Positions 46,583 to 56,482 of a stretch of DNA of 64,000 nt are shown piece after piece. Under the pieces are notes generated by a model. It was given only the letters and a program-made list of their open reading frames with translations, ran no database searches and was not told the origin of the DNA. Position 1 is the first letter of the stretch. The number at the start of each line of letters is the position of its first letter. The position numbers and the translations under genes were made by a program. Origin of the DNA: Stygiobacter sp. RIFOXYC2_FULL_38_25. Lineage in GTDB: Bacteria; Bacteroidota; Ignavibacteria; Ignavibacteriales; Melioribacteraceae. The stretch lies in NCBI GenBank assembly GCA_001803165.1, contig MHAZ01000003.1:124001-188000 (forward strand), given 5' to 3'.

Positions 46583-47533
46583 TTATTCTTCGTAAACTCC
46601 CATCTTGCCAAATTTTTCTAAACGGTTTGAAATTAACTTTTCCGGCTTAATCTTAATCAAAGCTGCAAGTTCTTCTTTGAGTACAGTTTTTAATGTAACA
46701 GCCATTTGATGATGATCTTTATGAGCGCCGCCAAGCGGTTCCGGAATTATTCTATCAATAATTCCTTGTTCTAATAAATCTTCCGCGGTGAGTCTGAGCG
46801 ATTCGGCAGCTTGTTCTTTGTATTCCCAACTGCGCCATAAAATGCTTGAGCAAGATTCCGGGCTGATTACAGAATACCAAGTATTTTGCAGCATCAAAAC
46901 TCTATCGCCAACGCCAATACCAAGAGCACCGCCGCTTGCGCCTTCACCAATAATAACAACAACGATTGGGACTTTAAGACGGCTCATCTCCAGCAAGTTT
47001 CTAGCAATCGCTTCGGCTTGTCCGCGCTCTTCGGCTTCAATACCAGGATATGCGCCCGGCGTATCGAGCATTGTTATTACAGGAATTTTGAATTTCTCAG
47101 CAAGTTTCATCAAACGCAAAGCTTTGCGGTAGCCTTCCGGATTCGGCATTCCAAAATTTCTAAACACATTTGATTTTGTATCGCGTCCTTTTTGATGACC
47201 AATAATCATAACTTTTTGACCATCAATCTTAGCAAGCCCGGCAACAATTGCGTGATCATCTTTAAATGCACGGTCTCCATGTAACTCAATAAAACCTTCG
47301 GTAATCATGTAGATATAATCAAGAGTATATGGACGTTCCGGATGACGAGCTAATTGAACTCTTTGCCAACGTGTTAGATTGCTATATATACTCTGTTTTA
47401 ACTGAAGAACTTTTTCTTCGAGAGTTTTAATTTCGCTGGAAATGTCTAAAGCAGTTTCGTGCTTGCGCATTTCTTCAATTTTGTTTTCGAGATCGATAAT
47501 CGGTTTTTCGAAATCGAGAACGTTCTTTGCCAT
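46583..47533 (-). CDS. accA: Acetyl-CoA carboxylase carboxyltransferase subunit alpha
   Basis: Part of the enzyme that makes malonyl-CoA for fatty-acid synthesis. The 316-residue protein has an N-terminal coiled coil and the carboxyltransferase core with [41 protein letters not shown] and [16 protein letters not shown], all intact. It starts two bases after the glycosyltransferase fusion gene, so it is cotranscribed with polysaccharide genes. The beta subunit accD is not in the window. Confidence 0.97.
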   Translation of the reverse strand: MAKNVLDFEKPIIDLENKIEEMRKHETALDISSEIKTLEEKVLQLKQSIYSNLTRWQRVQLARHPERPYTLDYIYMITEGFIELHGDRAFKDDHAIVAGLAKIDGQKVMIIGHQKGRDTKSNVFRNFGMPNPEGYRKALRLMKLAEKFKIPVITMLDTPGAYPGIEAEERGQAEAIARNLLEMSRLKVPIVVVIIGEGASGGALGIGVGDRVLMLQNTWYSVISPESCSSILWRSWEYKEQAAESLRLTAEDLLEQGIIDRIIPEPLGGAHKDHHQMAVTLKTVLKEELAALIKIKPEKLISNRLEKFGKMGVYEE

Positions 47534-47535
47534 TT

Positions 47536-49524
47536 TTACTCCGTCCTAAAAAACATTTTCGAAAATGTCTTACCAAGAATTTCCAAGTCTAACCAAAAAC
47601 TTTGATTTCTCGCGTAGAAGATATCCAACTTTTTCATTTCGTCTGTATCGGTTTGACTCAAACTCTCAATGAACCAGAATCCGGTTAAACCCACTTTACC
47701 TACATACAGACCATCTTGGTAAGAAGAAGCTCTGGGACCTACAAAAGATTTGCTTCCCACACACACTTGCGGAACGCCGAGTACGAATTGAGTAAAACTG
47801 CCCTTTTGTAACGTGAACTTCTGAAGCAAATATATAAACGGATAAACCAAAAACAAAGCTAAGTGACCCACTATAAGATCGAAGAGTCTTTTAGTAATTC
47901 TGCTGCTAATCGTTGAAACATTGTAATTAACTTTGAGAAGTGAAATATCATCCAGCATCGTCATGGAAGATTTGCCGACTAAATAGTCCATCTTTTTTCC
48001 AACAACAAGAAACTCAACATTCAAGCCTTGGCATTCCGAAACAACAGAAAACATTTGGTTGAAGGGTAAATCATCCGAAGAAAAAATCACTTTCTCAATC
48101 CGCTCTTCTTCGATTATCTTTTTGATATTCTCCGTTGAGCCTAAAAATGTATGCGCTCCAATTTTTTCGCCAATATTTTTGCGTGATAAGCCGATAAATC
48201 CGACTATTTGATATAGCTTCATCACGTTTGACTTGAGCTTTGAAGCAACTTCTTCAACGTGACTTTCGCTACCAACAATTAGCGTTCTTGATTTTCTGGT
48301 ATCGGCAGCTAGCCCAAATCTGAATATCACTTTCAGCATTATCCGCCAGAGTAAAAACACAACAAAGCAAACTGCGTAAGTAATCAATACAACGGCACGG
48401 CTGAAGCCAAATTGCTTAAAGAAATAGGTTATCGCTGAAAGGAATACTAATCCATAGATAAGTGAGATAAACATTCTGAGAACGGAAATTGAGCTTTTCC
48501 TGTAAGCGCCGCTCAATAGCGAAATGAATATTTGAATAAGTGAAGGCACAAAATAAACCCATGGCTTTGCGTAATTAGGAAATCCATGAATTCGTGTTTC
48601 GAGATATAACTTTTCTGAAATGATAATGACCGATGAGAAAACAAAGAAATCTACAACGATAGAAATAATTGAGAGTTTATAAACATTTGCAAACGCAATA
48701 AGCTTACGGAAAACAATCGCCAATTGAAGAATTGTTTCTACAATGATTGAAGTTGAGAAATGCTTCTTCACAAAAAGATGCATTGCATCGTAGAAGACTT
48801 TTGTTTCATCAATGCTGCTTCGCTTTGTGCTTTCCCCTTTATAGTGAATTATTTCCGTCTCGTGCACATAATAAACCTTGTAGCCGGCTTTTTGAGTTCT
48901 GTAACATAAATCCAAATCTTCACCATACATAAAGAACTGAGGGTCGAATCCTCCAATCTTATCATAAACAACCTTGCGTAACATCATGAAAGCGCCGCTG
49001 ACTGCATCTACTTCGTAAGTTTGGTTTTCGTCTAAGTAAGTAAGATTGTAACGAGCAAACAACTTGCTTTTAGGAAACAGCGTACTCAAACCCATAACTT
49101 TTGTGAATGAAGTCCAAGGACCGGGAAAACCTCTGCGGCAAGCAAGCTGTAATGTTCCATCTGGATTCAGAACTTTGCAGCCGGCAATTCCGCAATCCGG
49201 TGTAGCTTCAAAGAAGCTAATCATTTCGGCAAAAGTATCTTCTTTAACAATAGTATCGGGATTTATCAGCAAAATGTATTTGCCTTTTGCCAGAACCAGA
49301 GCTTGATTATTGGCAGCGCCGAAACCAACATTCTTTGCGTTAGCAATTAGTTTAATGTCCGGAAATTTTTCTTTGACCGCTTCCACGCTCCCATCATCTG
49401 AGGCATTATCAACAACAAAAATTTCTGTTGTTAACCCGGATGAAGCTTTGCGGATAGACTCGAGAAGATTCAGAACGAATTCTTTTACATTGTAGTTAAC
49501 TATTATAATAGATAAGTCAATCAT
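47536..49524 (-). CDS. Glycosyltransferase family 2 fused to a degenerate sugar-phosphate transferase
   Basis: A 662-residue fusion. Residues 1-235 are a complete GT2 domain, with [23 protein letters not shown], the donor DxD in LINPDTIV and the EDLDLCYR motif. Residues about 265-420 form a block of membrane helices. The C-terminal half follows the layout of polyprenyl-phosphate sugar transferases: a Rossmann-like segment (about 430-520), KRLFDLIVG and GLTGFWFIE. However, the catalytic KFRSM and DELPQ stretches are absent, so this half looks inactive. It could be a scaffold or a regulatory partner of the active enzyme encoded at 50245-51648. Confidence 0.8.
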   Translation of the reverse strand: MIDLSIIIVNYNVKEFVLNLLESIRKASSGLTTEIFVVDNASDDGSVEAVKEKFPDIKLIANAKNVGFGAANNQALVLAKGKYILLINPDTIVKEDTFAEMISFFEATPDCGIAGCKVLNPDGTLQLACRRGFPGPWTSFTKVMGLSTLFPKSKLFARYNLTYLDENQTYEVDAVSGAFMMLRKVVYDKIGGFDPQFFMYGEDLDLCYRTQKAGYKVYYVHETEIIHYKGESTKRSSIDETKVFYDAMHLFVKKHFSTSIIVETILQLAIVFRKLIAFANVYKLSIISIVVDFFVFSSVIIISEKLYLETRIHGFPNYAKPWVYFVPSLIQIFISLLSGAYRKSSISVLRMFISLIYGLVFLSAITYFFKQFGFSRAVVLITYAVCFVVFLLWRIMLKVIFRFGLAADTRKSRTLIVGSESHVEEVASKLKSNVMKLYQIVGFIGLSRKNIGEKIGAHTFLGSTENIKKIIEEERIEKVIFSSDDLPFNQMFSVVSECQGLNVEFLVVGKKMDYLVGKSSMTMLDDISLLKVNYNVSTISSRITKRLFDLIVGHLALFLVYPFIYLLQKFTLQKGSFTQFVLGVPQVCVGSKSFVGPRASSYQDGLYVGKVGLTGFWFIESLSQTDTDEMKKLDIFYARNQSFWLDLEILGKTFSKMFFRTE

Positions 49525-49531
49525 TCCGAAT

Positions 49532-50248
49532 TTAATTTAGTGTGCCAAAGATGCTTTTGAGGCGAAGCTTCCAAACCATAGTAATTGCTTCGCGGACAAT
49601 TTTCTTAGACATTTTGGAAGTTCCTTCTACTCTATCAACAAATGTAATTGGTACTTCCACTATTTTGAATCCAAGCTGATATGCTTTGTAATTCATCTCA
49701 ATCTGAAATGAATAACCGTTGGAGTGAATTTTCTCTAAATTGATTGCACTAAGCACTTCCTTACGGAAGCATTTGAAACCGCCTGTTCCATCTTTAATAG
49801 GCATTCCGGTGATAATTCTTGTATATAAATTTGCACCGTAACTCAGCAGCAATCTCCTAATTGGCCAGTTAATAACACGCACGCCATAAATATATCGGCT
49901 TCCTATAACTAAATCGTACTGCTTAATCATTTCTAAAAATGTTTCTATCTCTTGCGGGTCGTGAGAAAAATCTGCATCCATCTGAATTGCGTAATCATAG
50001 CCGTTGGCAAGCATATATTTGAAGCCGGCAACGTAAGCTGTTCCAAGCCCCATTTTACCTGGGCGCTCAATAATTTTAATTCTCGGAACCGTCTTAGCTG
50101 CTTCTTTCACCCAACCGGCAGTGCCGTCGGGAGAGTTATCATCAACAACTAAAACATCCACAGACGGAAAGGAGCTAAGTATATCCGGCAACAATCTTTT
50201 GATGTTGTGAATTTCATTGTAAGTTGGAATAATAACAAGAGCTTTCAT
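49532..50248 (-). CDS. Dpm1-like polyprenol monophosphomannose synthase
   Basis: A 238-residue GT2 enzyme that probably transfers mannose from GDP-mannose to polyprenyl phosphate. Signatures are VVDDNSPDGTAGWV, the QMDADFSHDP donor site and VIGSRYIYG, plus the FKCFRKEVLSAI segment. No C-terminal membrane domain is present, as in the short Dpm1 form. It overlaps the sugar transferase gene by four bases. Confidence 0.87.
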   Translation of the reverse strand: MKALVIIPTYNEIHNIKRLLPDILSSFPSVDVLVVDDNSPDGTAGWVKEAAKTVPRIKIIERPGKMGLGTAYVAGFKYMLANGYDYAIQMDADFSHDPQEIETFLEMIKQYDLVIGSRYIYGVRVINWPIRRLLLSYGANLYTRIITGMPIKDGTGGFKCFRKEVLSAINLEKIHSNGYSFQIEMNYKAYQLGFKIVEVPITFVDRVEGTSKMSKKIVREAITMVWKLRLKSIFGTLN

Positions 50249-51648
50249 TCGTAATGTCCTTTCCCAAAGAATACTACAAAAACAGTTCTAAAAATTATTT
50301 TGAAGTCCATCCGCAAACTCATGTTCTCAATATAAAATAAATCGTAACGAAGTTTAACTTTTACATCTTCAATTGTTTCATCGTATTTATGTTTTACTTG
50401 AGCCCAGCCGGTAATCCCGGGGCGAACTTTTAATCTGCGCTTATAAAGAGGAATCTCTTTGGAAAGTTTCTCAACAAAGAAAGGTCTTTCTGGACGAGGA
50501 CCAACAAAACTCATATCCCCCTTCAGAACATTGTAAGCTTGAGGAATTTCATCTAATCGAAACTTGCGAACATATTTTCCAACACTAGTAATTCTCGGAT
50601 CGTCTTTGGTTGACCAAACCGGACCGGTATGTTTTTCCGCATCAATATACATAGTCCTAAATTTCAAAATTCGGAAAGGTCTTCCATTTAAGCCGCTTCT
50701 CTCCTGGCGATAAAAGATTGGTCCGGCACTATCAAGCTTAATTAACAAGGAGGTAACTATAGTTACCGGAGAAGTTATTACAAGAAGTAAAAGTGAAAGC
50801 ACAACATCCATAACCCGTTTTAATTTCTTTTCCCACACCGGCATTAACTCCGGCATAACATCAATTAACGGGAAACTATAAAGCTGTGCAATTTTTGCTT
50901 GTCCGCTAATTATGTCGTACAAATCGGGCACCATCTTAATTTCGATATTTTTATCGCCGCATCGTTCAATAACATCAACAATAATATCTTCTTCGTTTCT
51001 GCCGAGCGAAATAATAATGTTTGTGATGCTTAGTCGCTCAATTACCTTTTCCAAATTTTCAACAACATCAATTACTTTTATATTCTTGAATTCTTTGCCG
51101 ATTTCATTTTCGTGTGCGGCAACGTAAGCAACAATATCTAAACCGAGTTCTTTAAAGCGACTTACAGAAGTATGAACCTCGTTAGCTTTTTCGTTAAAGC
51201 CAACAATTAGCGCGTTTCTTCTTCCAACTCCGCCGGCAAGTAATTTTCTTTGTATGCTTCGGATTACTAATCTGCCAAGTCCAACTATTCCGAAGAAGAT
51301 TCCCCAATAGAAGAATATGTAAAAACGGTTTGCCGATTGAACATCGCGTAGGTAATCATCGTAAAGAATTAGAAAGAAGATTATAAAAATTCCTACGAAT
51401 GATGCTTTGAAAAGAGTTGAAAGCTCATCAAGACGGGAAAGTGCAAACCACGTGCGGTACATTCCTACAAAAGTGAAAATAACCAGCCAGTAAAAATATA
51501 TTGCAAACATCGGCAATAGAAAATCGGGCTGAGAAATTAAATCGAACCAACCGCTTTCTACGCGAATAAAAAAGAAAGTCAGCCAGGCAATGTTAATTGT
51601 TAGAAAGTCTGTAAGCAGTACTAATATTTTTTCAATCTTTTTGTTCAT
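50245..51648 (-). CDS. Undecaprenyl-phosphate sugar phosphotransferase (WbaP/WcaJ-like)
   Basis: Starts repeat-unit assembly by moving a sugar 1-phosphate from a UDP-sugar to undecaprenyl phosphate. The 467-residue protein has four or five N-terminal membrane helices, a cytosolic Rossmann-like segment (about 140-260) and a catalytic domain with YRQERSGLNGRPF, KFRTMYIDAE, the essential Asp-Glu pair in RLDEIPQ, and the membrane-helix start KRVMDVVLS. It looks intact and active, in contrast to its fused neighbour at 47536-49524. It begins the operon ending with accA. Confidence 0.93.
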   Translation of the reverse strand: MNKKIEKILVLLTDFLTINIAWLTFFFIRVESGWFDLISQPDFLLPMFAIYFYWLVIFTFVGMYRTWFALSRLDELSTLFKASFVGIFIIFFLILYDDYLRDVQSANRFYIFFYWGIFFGIVGLGRLVIRSIQRKLLAGGVGRRNALIVGFNEKANEVHTSVSRFKELGLDIVAYVAAHENEIGKEFKNIKVIDVVENLEKVIERLSITNIIISLGRNEEDIIVDVIERCGDKNIEIKMVPDLYDIISGQAKIAQLYSFPLIDVMPELMPVWEKKLKRVMDVVLSLLLLVITSPVTIVTSLLIKLDSAGPIFYRQERSGLNGRPFRILKFRTMYIDAEKHTGPVWSTKDDPRITSVGKYVRKFRLDEIPQAYNVLKGDMSFVGPRPERPFFVEKLSKEIPLYKRRLKVRPGITGWAQVKHKYDETIEDVKVKLRYDLFYIENMSLRMDFKIIFRTVFVVFFGKGHYE

Positions 51649-51744
51649 TCTTAAAATCTGTTATTAATGTTTAATTTTTCGACTACTTTGGACTATCCGA
51701 AGGATTCCTATGGAAAAGTCCATTACTGACTGCTGTTCTTTTCT

Positions 51745-51768
51745 AACCCCACGCTTAAGTGTGGGGTT
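51745..51768. repeat. 24-base palindrome between lhgO and the sugar transferase gene
   Basis: AACCCCAC (51745-51752) and GTGGGGTT (51761-51768) form a perfect 8-bp stem; the central CTTAAG is also self-complementary. It lies in the 173-base gap and shares the GGGGTTA text with the hairpin at 57532-57546, so the two may belong to one dispersed repeat family. No T-run follows on either strand, and the rest of the gap shows nothing recognisable. Confidence 0.55.
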
Positions 51769-51821
51769 ATTACTAAACTATTAAGAATTGGCTTTAGTCC
51801 TTGATTACTTCCTATGCTTAA

Positions 51822-53018
51822 TTAATTCAGTTGAGTTAGAACTTTATCTGCAACAAAATCTCCAATCGAAAGCGAAGCTGTTGCCGCCGGAGAAGGAGCG
51901 TTACAAACATGCACAACTCTTTTATCCTCAACAATGTAAAAATCGTCCAGCAATCTTCCATCCTTCATACAAGCTTGTGCGCGAACTCCGGAACCGCCGT
52001 CTTCAAGGTCTTCGGCTTTAATTTCCGGAACAAGCTTTTGCAGCGCTTTAACAAATGCTTGTTTGTTATATGAACGGTAAAATTCGCCCAATCCGGTTTT
52101 CCAGTGCTTAAACATAATTTTATGAAAACCGCTCCAGGTAAATGTTTCAAATGTATCGCGCAGATTAAAACTTGTTTTGTTATACCCTTCCCTTTTGAAA
52201 GAGAGAACTGCGTTTGGTCCGCATTCAACTTCGTTATCTATCATTCGCGTAAAGTGAACACCGAGAAACGGAAATGAGGGATCAGGAACCGGATAGATAA
52301 GTGTCTTAACCAAATGCTGAGCTTCCTTTTTCAATTTATAATACTCTCCGCGGAATGGAACCAGCCGGTAAGGCAAATCCGGATGAGTAATTTTTGCAAT
52401 TCTATCTGAAAATAATCCGGTACAAGTAACAACTGTCTTGCCAATAAAAGTTTGATCTTTCGAAATAACTTCGCAATGATCTTGTCTGATGGAAATGTTT
52501 TCAATTTGTTGGCTGAAGATAATTTGAGTGTTATAGCTTTTTGCTACTTCCAAATATTTGTTGGATACCTCGGTGTAATCAATTATTCCCGTTTGAGGAA
52601 CTTTTATTGCTGCAACTCCCGCAGCATACGGTTCAATTTCTTTGAGTTCATCTGAATTGAGAATTTGCAATCCTTTCAGTCCATTCTGAATTCCTCTCTC
52701 GTAAATATTTTTCATAATAGGAAGTTCAGCTTCTGAAGCTGCTAAAATAATCTTGCCGCAAATATCAAATTTCACATCATGCTTGCGTGCGAAATCAAGA
52801 AGCATATTGTAACCGCGAGTGCAATTCTCCGCCTTCAAACTTCCGGGTTTATAATAGATGCCGGAATGAATAACGCCGCTATTGTTACCGGTTTGATGTT
52901 TGGCTACATCACTTTCCTTTTCTATGAATAGAATCTTGAGCAAAGGATTTTTCTCGAGAAGCTTTACTCCGCTCGCCAAGCCAACAATTCCCGCACCAAC
53001 AATAATTACATCGTACAT
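51822..53018 (-). CDS. lhgO: L-2-hydroxyglutarate oxidase
   Basis: An FAD-dependent enzyme that oxidises L-2-hydroxyglutarate to 2-oxoglutarate; in some bacteria the partner is oxygen or the quinone pool. The 398-residue protein starts with the dinucleotide-binding DVIIVGAGIVGLASG, and KHQTGNNSGVIHSGIYY is the family signature. PFRGEYYKL and GSGVRAQAC lie in the middle and near the C-terminus. It closes the glycosyltransferase operon, a surprising place for a metabolic clean-up enzyme. Four bases separate it from the GT2 gene upstream. Confidence 0.9.
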   Translation of the reverse strand: MYDVIIVGAGIVGLASGVKLLEKNPLLKILFIEKESDVAKHQTGNNSGVIHSGIYYKPGSLKAENCTRGYNMLLDFARKHDVKFDICGKIILAASEAELPIMKNIYERGIQNGLKGLQILNSDELKEIEPYAAGVAAIKVPQTGIIDYTEVSNKYLEVAKSYNTQIIFSQQIENISIRQDHCEVISKDQTFIGKTVVTCTGLFSDRIAKITHPDLPYRLVPFRGEYYKLKKEAQHLVKTLIYPVPDPSFPFLGVHFTRMIDNEVECGPNAVLSFKREGYNKTSFNLRDTFETFTWSGFHKIMFKHWKTGLGEFYRSYNKQAFVKALQKLVPEIKAEDLEDGGSGVRAQACMKDGRLLDDFYIVEDKRVVHVCNAPSPAATASLSIGDFVADKVLTQLN

Positions 53019-53022
53019 ATAT

Positions 53023-54186
53023 TTATCTCTCGGTAGATGTCCAAATTACACTGTGCTTTTTCTTCCTGAACTTTATATACCCGGCAGCAACGGCAATGTT
53101 CGAAACAACAAAAAAATATGGTAAAGAGAAAACCGACATTTGAATTTTAAGTTTGGAAAACACAAAACCAACAGCAGCTAAAAAGTAAAACAGAATTTGC
53201 AATGAAAAAAACAACGCAGCTGCAAAGCTGTATAAAGCAAGTGAGTAACTTAAAATTAGAGTCAGCGATAGTAGGAACGGCAATCCCCATCTTGTTACCT
53301 TGTGTGAGAAAAATGCGTAAGCCAGCAAACGGTTTTTTGAAAACAGCAACTGCTTAAAATCAGCCAGAAGTTGAAAGTTAGTCGCGCTGAATCTCACTTT
53401 ACGGTTGTACTCGGACTGCAAATCGTTGCCGGTGTTTTCGTAGGCAACGGCATCCTCTTTGTAATTAAACTTGTAACCTTGGGCAACAATAGAAAGCGAG
53501 ATAAACAAATCATCGGTTACAGCTTTTTCCGTGGGAATATTCCGGTAAAGGCTTCGTCTAATCGCAAAAATTCCACCATTAGCCGCTAATGAAACACCAA
53601 GTTTTCCTTCTGCATTTTTAATAAAAGTTTCATAACGCCAATATTTGGATTCTTCTACTCCATCGCTTCGGGTACTGTCACTATCCGTTAGCACTAATCT
53701 TCCGCAAACACCGCCAACTTCTTCTGAGGTAAATCCATTAACCAAATTTTTAACTGCATCTTTCTGGAAATCTGTATTTGCGTCGGTAAAGACTATTATT
53801 TCACTATCAATATGCTGGATTAGTTCATTTAGAATTCCGGCTTTGCCCATTCTTTTTTCTGAAAGCAAAAGATTAAGCCATGAATATTCTTTCTTCAACT
53901 CGGTTAGTATTTCATTAGTTCTATCACTTGAAGCATCCGAACCGACATAAACTTGAATCTTGCTTAAATCGTAATCCTGGCTTGCTATGTTTTGGATGCG
54001 CTGAGCAATGACTTTTTCTTCATTGTAGGCTGCAATTATAATTGCAACCGTCGGCTCGTAAATATTTTTTACCGGGGTATTAATCTTATTGCTGCCGAGC
54101 AAGTTAACCACCACCGGATAAAAAACAAAGGAGTTGATAATTATCAAGCAAGTTATAAGGAGTAATATTTCTAAGAATAAAATCAT
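53023..54186 (-). CDS. Membrane glycosyltransferase family 2
   Basis: A 387-residue processive-type GT2. One N-terminal membrane helix precedes the GT domain, with AIIIAAYNEEKVI, the YVGSDASSDRTN, the donor-binding TDANTD and the catalytic-base Asp in VTDDLFIS. Three C-terminal membrane helices follow. The usual QxxRW motif is replaced by YNRKVRF, so the enzyme may not be a true processive polymerase. The ATG overlaps the preceding GT1 gene by one base. Confidence 0.87.
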   Translation of the reverse strand: MILFLEILLLITCLIIINSFVFYPVVVNLLGSNKINTPVKNIYEPTVAIIIAAYNEEKVIAQRIQNIASQDYDLSKIQVYVGSDASSDRTNEILTELKKEYSWLNLLLSEKRMGKAGILNELIQHIDSEIIVFTDANTDFQKDAVKNLVNGFTSEEVGGVCGRLVLTDSDSTRSDGVEESKYWRYETFIKNAEGKLGVSLAANGGIFAIRRSLYRNIPTEKAVTDDLFISLSIVAQGYKFNYKEDAVAYENTGNDLQSEYNRKVRFSATNFQLLADFKQLLFSKNRLLAYAFFSHKVTRWGLPFLLSLTLILSYSLALYSFAAALFFSLQILFYFLAAVGFVFSKLKIQMSVFSLPYFFVVSNIAVAAGYIKFRKKKHSVIWTSTER

Positions 54187-55346
54187 TAATTAGTTTTTGA
54201 TTTTTCTAATTCAAGTTTAAGTACAGTGTTAAAAACTTTTTCCGTTATTGCTTCCCAAGAATACTCTTTAGCTTTTTCAATTCGCTTGTTGTTAATTTCC
54301 ATCGAAGAATCCTTCACGGCATCTCCTACCATATCAACAAATTCTTCTCGGCTATCCGCAATATAAGCAAGACCGCTAAAATTTCTTGCCTCCGGCAAAT
54401 TTGTTGTAACAACCGGAATGCCCAAAGAAAAATATTCCAGCATTTTCAATGGATTTGAAGCTACCGTTACCGGATTCACTTCAAAAGGTATCAGTCCAAC
54501 ATCGAACACCGAAGCATACTTTGGCAATAAGTTGTAATCAATTGGTCCCAAGTAAAGAAAATTTTTGCAATCATAAAAGGCACTTAAATCTCTGGTGCTT
54601 TTGCCAATTAGCAAGAAAGTGAACTCGGGATACTTTTTAACGCAAGCTAGAATCAGTTCCAAATCAATCCATTCTGTAATTAAACCAAAAAATCCAACAA
54701 CTGGTTTTTTAATAGATGAAACTCTTTCGTCAAGATCAACCTTTTTAAAATGATTAACATTTACACCTTGAGGAGCAAAATGTGTTTCAGTCTTATGTTT
54801 GCGTGATTCCATCAAAACTTTTGAAACTGCAAATACTCCATCCACCTTTTCAATAATCTTTTTTTCAGAAGGAAGAATACATTTGAAAGCGCCTTCCATG
54901 CTGGAATAATCATCAACACCATAATAGAAAGAACAGCTCTCGCCAAGCTTGCCAATAATTTCATCAGTTACCGGGCTGGCAGTTATAAGGATTGGTTTAA
55001 CTGCTTTATGTTCTGCTAAAACATTTTTAACTTCTCGCGTAATGAAGAACGAATTTATTTTTTTTATTAGCTCGAAATCATGCTGAGGAATTACAAACGG
55101 ATGAATTAAAATCGGCTTTTTCTCTGAATCATTCTCAGTAGGTTTTTTCTTCTTAACAATACTTAGCAATTTTTGTATTGCTCTTTTAATATCAGTCAAG
55201 TTAAGCTTTGGCTGCCGGAGACCGAGAGAGCCAATCCAAAATAAACGATTGTCATTTTCCATTAAAACTTTTGCAACATGCTGCAAAGTAGAAGGAAAAC
55301 GTCCCCAGTCATCGTTGAATATTATTATGTCCCGCTTGGAAATCAC
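54186..55346 (-). CDS. Glycosyltransferase family 1/4-type protein
   Basis: A 386-residue two-domain GT-B protein. The C-terminal donor domain shows GFFGLITEWIDLELI, FLLIGKSTRDL, and NPLKMLEYFSLGIPVVTTNLPEA, the family's nucleotide-sugar binding segment. The N-terminal domain begins RDIIIFNDDWGRFPS. No Glu-rich GT4 pattern of known enzymes fits closely, so the sugar is open. It is tightly packed between wecB and the GT2 gene. Confidence 0.87.
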   Translation of the reverse strand: MISKRDIIIFNDDWGRFPSTLQHVAKVLMENDNRLFWIGSLGLRQPKLNLTDIKRAIQKLLSIVKKKKPTENDSEKKPILIHPFVIPQHDFELIKKINSFFITREVKNVLAEHKAVKPILITASPVTDEIIGKLGESCSFYYGVDDYSSMEGAFKCILPSEKKIIEKVDGVFAVSKVLMESRKHKTETHFAPQGVNVNHFKKVDLDERVSSIKKPVVGFFGLITEWIDLELILACVKKYPEFTFLLIGKSTRDLSAFYDCKNFLYLGPIDYNLLPKYASVFDVGLIPFEVNPVTVASNPLKMLEYFSLGIPVVTTNLPEARNFSGLAYIADSREEFVDMVGDAVKDSSMEINNKRIEKAKEYSWEAITEKVFNTVLKLELEKSKTN

Positions 55347-56482
55347 TAATTAAGTCCACGTTTTAAGATTTCAACAATTCTATCAGATGATTTGCCATCG
55401 CCGAAAGGATTTTCCTTAGGAAAGAAATTAAATCCAGAAGTAAGCTTTGTATCAATATCACTAAAATGATGAAATATTTTTTCTCTATCGCTTCCGGTCA
55501 GGAATGCATAACCGGCATCAATTGCTTCGTTGCGCTCAGTAACCGTACGCATAACAATGATAGGTTTAGAAAACACAAAACATTCTTCTTGAACGCCGCC
55601 GCTATCGCTCATAATAAAGCGGCATTTACTCATCAAAAATAAAAAGCTAAGGTAATCCATAGGTTCAGTCAGTAAAATATTTTTTGTGTTGCCGAGAATT
55701 TCATTAACTGGTTTTGCAACATTTGGATTTAAATGAGTAGGATAAACAAAGTTCAGATGAGAATATTTTTCTGCCAACTCTTTAATAGTATAAAGAAGGT
55801 TTTGCATTTCTGTGCCAAATTTTTCTCTCCGATGAAGCGTCATCAGCACAAATTCATTTTCAACTATGACCTTCTCTAACTTTGCACCTAGATCCACTTC
55901 AAGTTTGGCTGCCAATTCCGGTTGCTCTAATTTTGTTTTTATTTCCAGCAATGCATCAACAACCGTATTACCGGTAACTTGGATTGTATCCGGCGCAAAA
56001 CCTTCCTTTAATAAATTTTGTTTTGATTCCTCTGTAGGCGCAAAATTGAAATTGGAGATCACCGAGATAAATCTTCTGTTAGCTTCTTCGGGATAGGGAT
56101 GAAAAATATCGTAGCTTCTTAATCCGGCTTCAACATGTGCTACTTTTATTTTCTTATAGAAAGCCGCAAGAGCAGAAACAAACGCAGTTGTTGTATCACC
56201 TTGAACTATAACTACATCCGGTTTATATTTTTCAAGTACAGAATCCATTTTGAGAAGTGAGTTAGCTGTAATATCAAAAAGTGTCTGGTTGGGTTTCATC
56301 AAATCCAAATCATCATCAGTATTAATATCAAACAAATCCGTAACCTGGCGAAGCATCTCACGGTGTTGACCTGTTGAGCAAACGATTGTTTCAAAAGTCT
56401 TTTCAGCTTTCAATGCCTTTATAACCGGAGCTAACTTTATTGCTTCTGGTCTTGTTCCAAATACAACAAGAATTTTTCTCAC
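55346..56482 (-). CDS. wecB: UDP-N-acetylglucosamine 2-epimerase (non-hydrolysing)
   Basis: Interconverts UDP-GlcNAc and UDP-ManNAc, a donor for surface polysaccharides. The 378-residue protein has the N-terminal VFGTRPEAIKLAPVI, the QGDTTTAF and HVEAGLRSYD segments, EEANRR, VTGNTVVDA, and the C-terminal DSGGVQEE. The late MRTVTERNEAID, where most homologs have TERPE, is a small variant. It overlaps the GT2 gene upstream by four bases. A wecC-type dehydrogenase is not in view. Confidence 0.95.
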   Translation of the reverse strand: MRKILVVFGTRPEAIKLAPVIKALKAEKTFETIVCSTGQHREMLRQVTDLFDINTDDDLDLMKPNQTLFDITANSLLKMDSVLEKYKPDVVIVQGDTTTAFVSALAAFYKKIKVAHVEAGLRSYDIFHPYPEEANRRFISVISNFNFAPTEESKQNLLKEGFAPDTIQVTGNTVVDALLEIKTKLEQPELAAKLEVDLGAKLEKVIVENEFVLMTLHRREKFGTEMQNLLYTIKELAEKYSHLNFVYPTHLNPNVAKPVNEILGNTKNILLTEPMDYLSFLFLMSKCRFIMSDSGGVQEECFVFSKPIIVMRTVTERNEAIDAGYAFLTGSDREKIFHHFSDIDTKLTSGFNFFPKENPFGDGKSSDRIVEILKRGLN

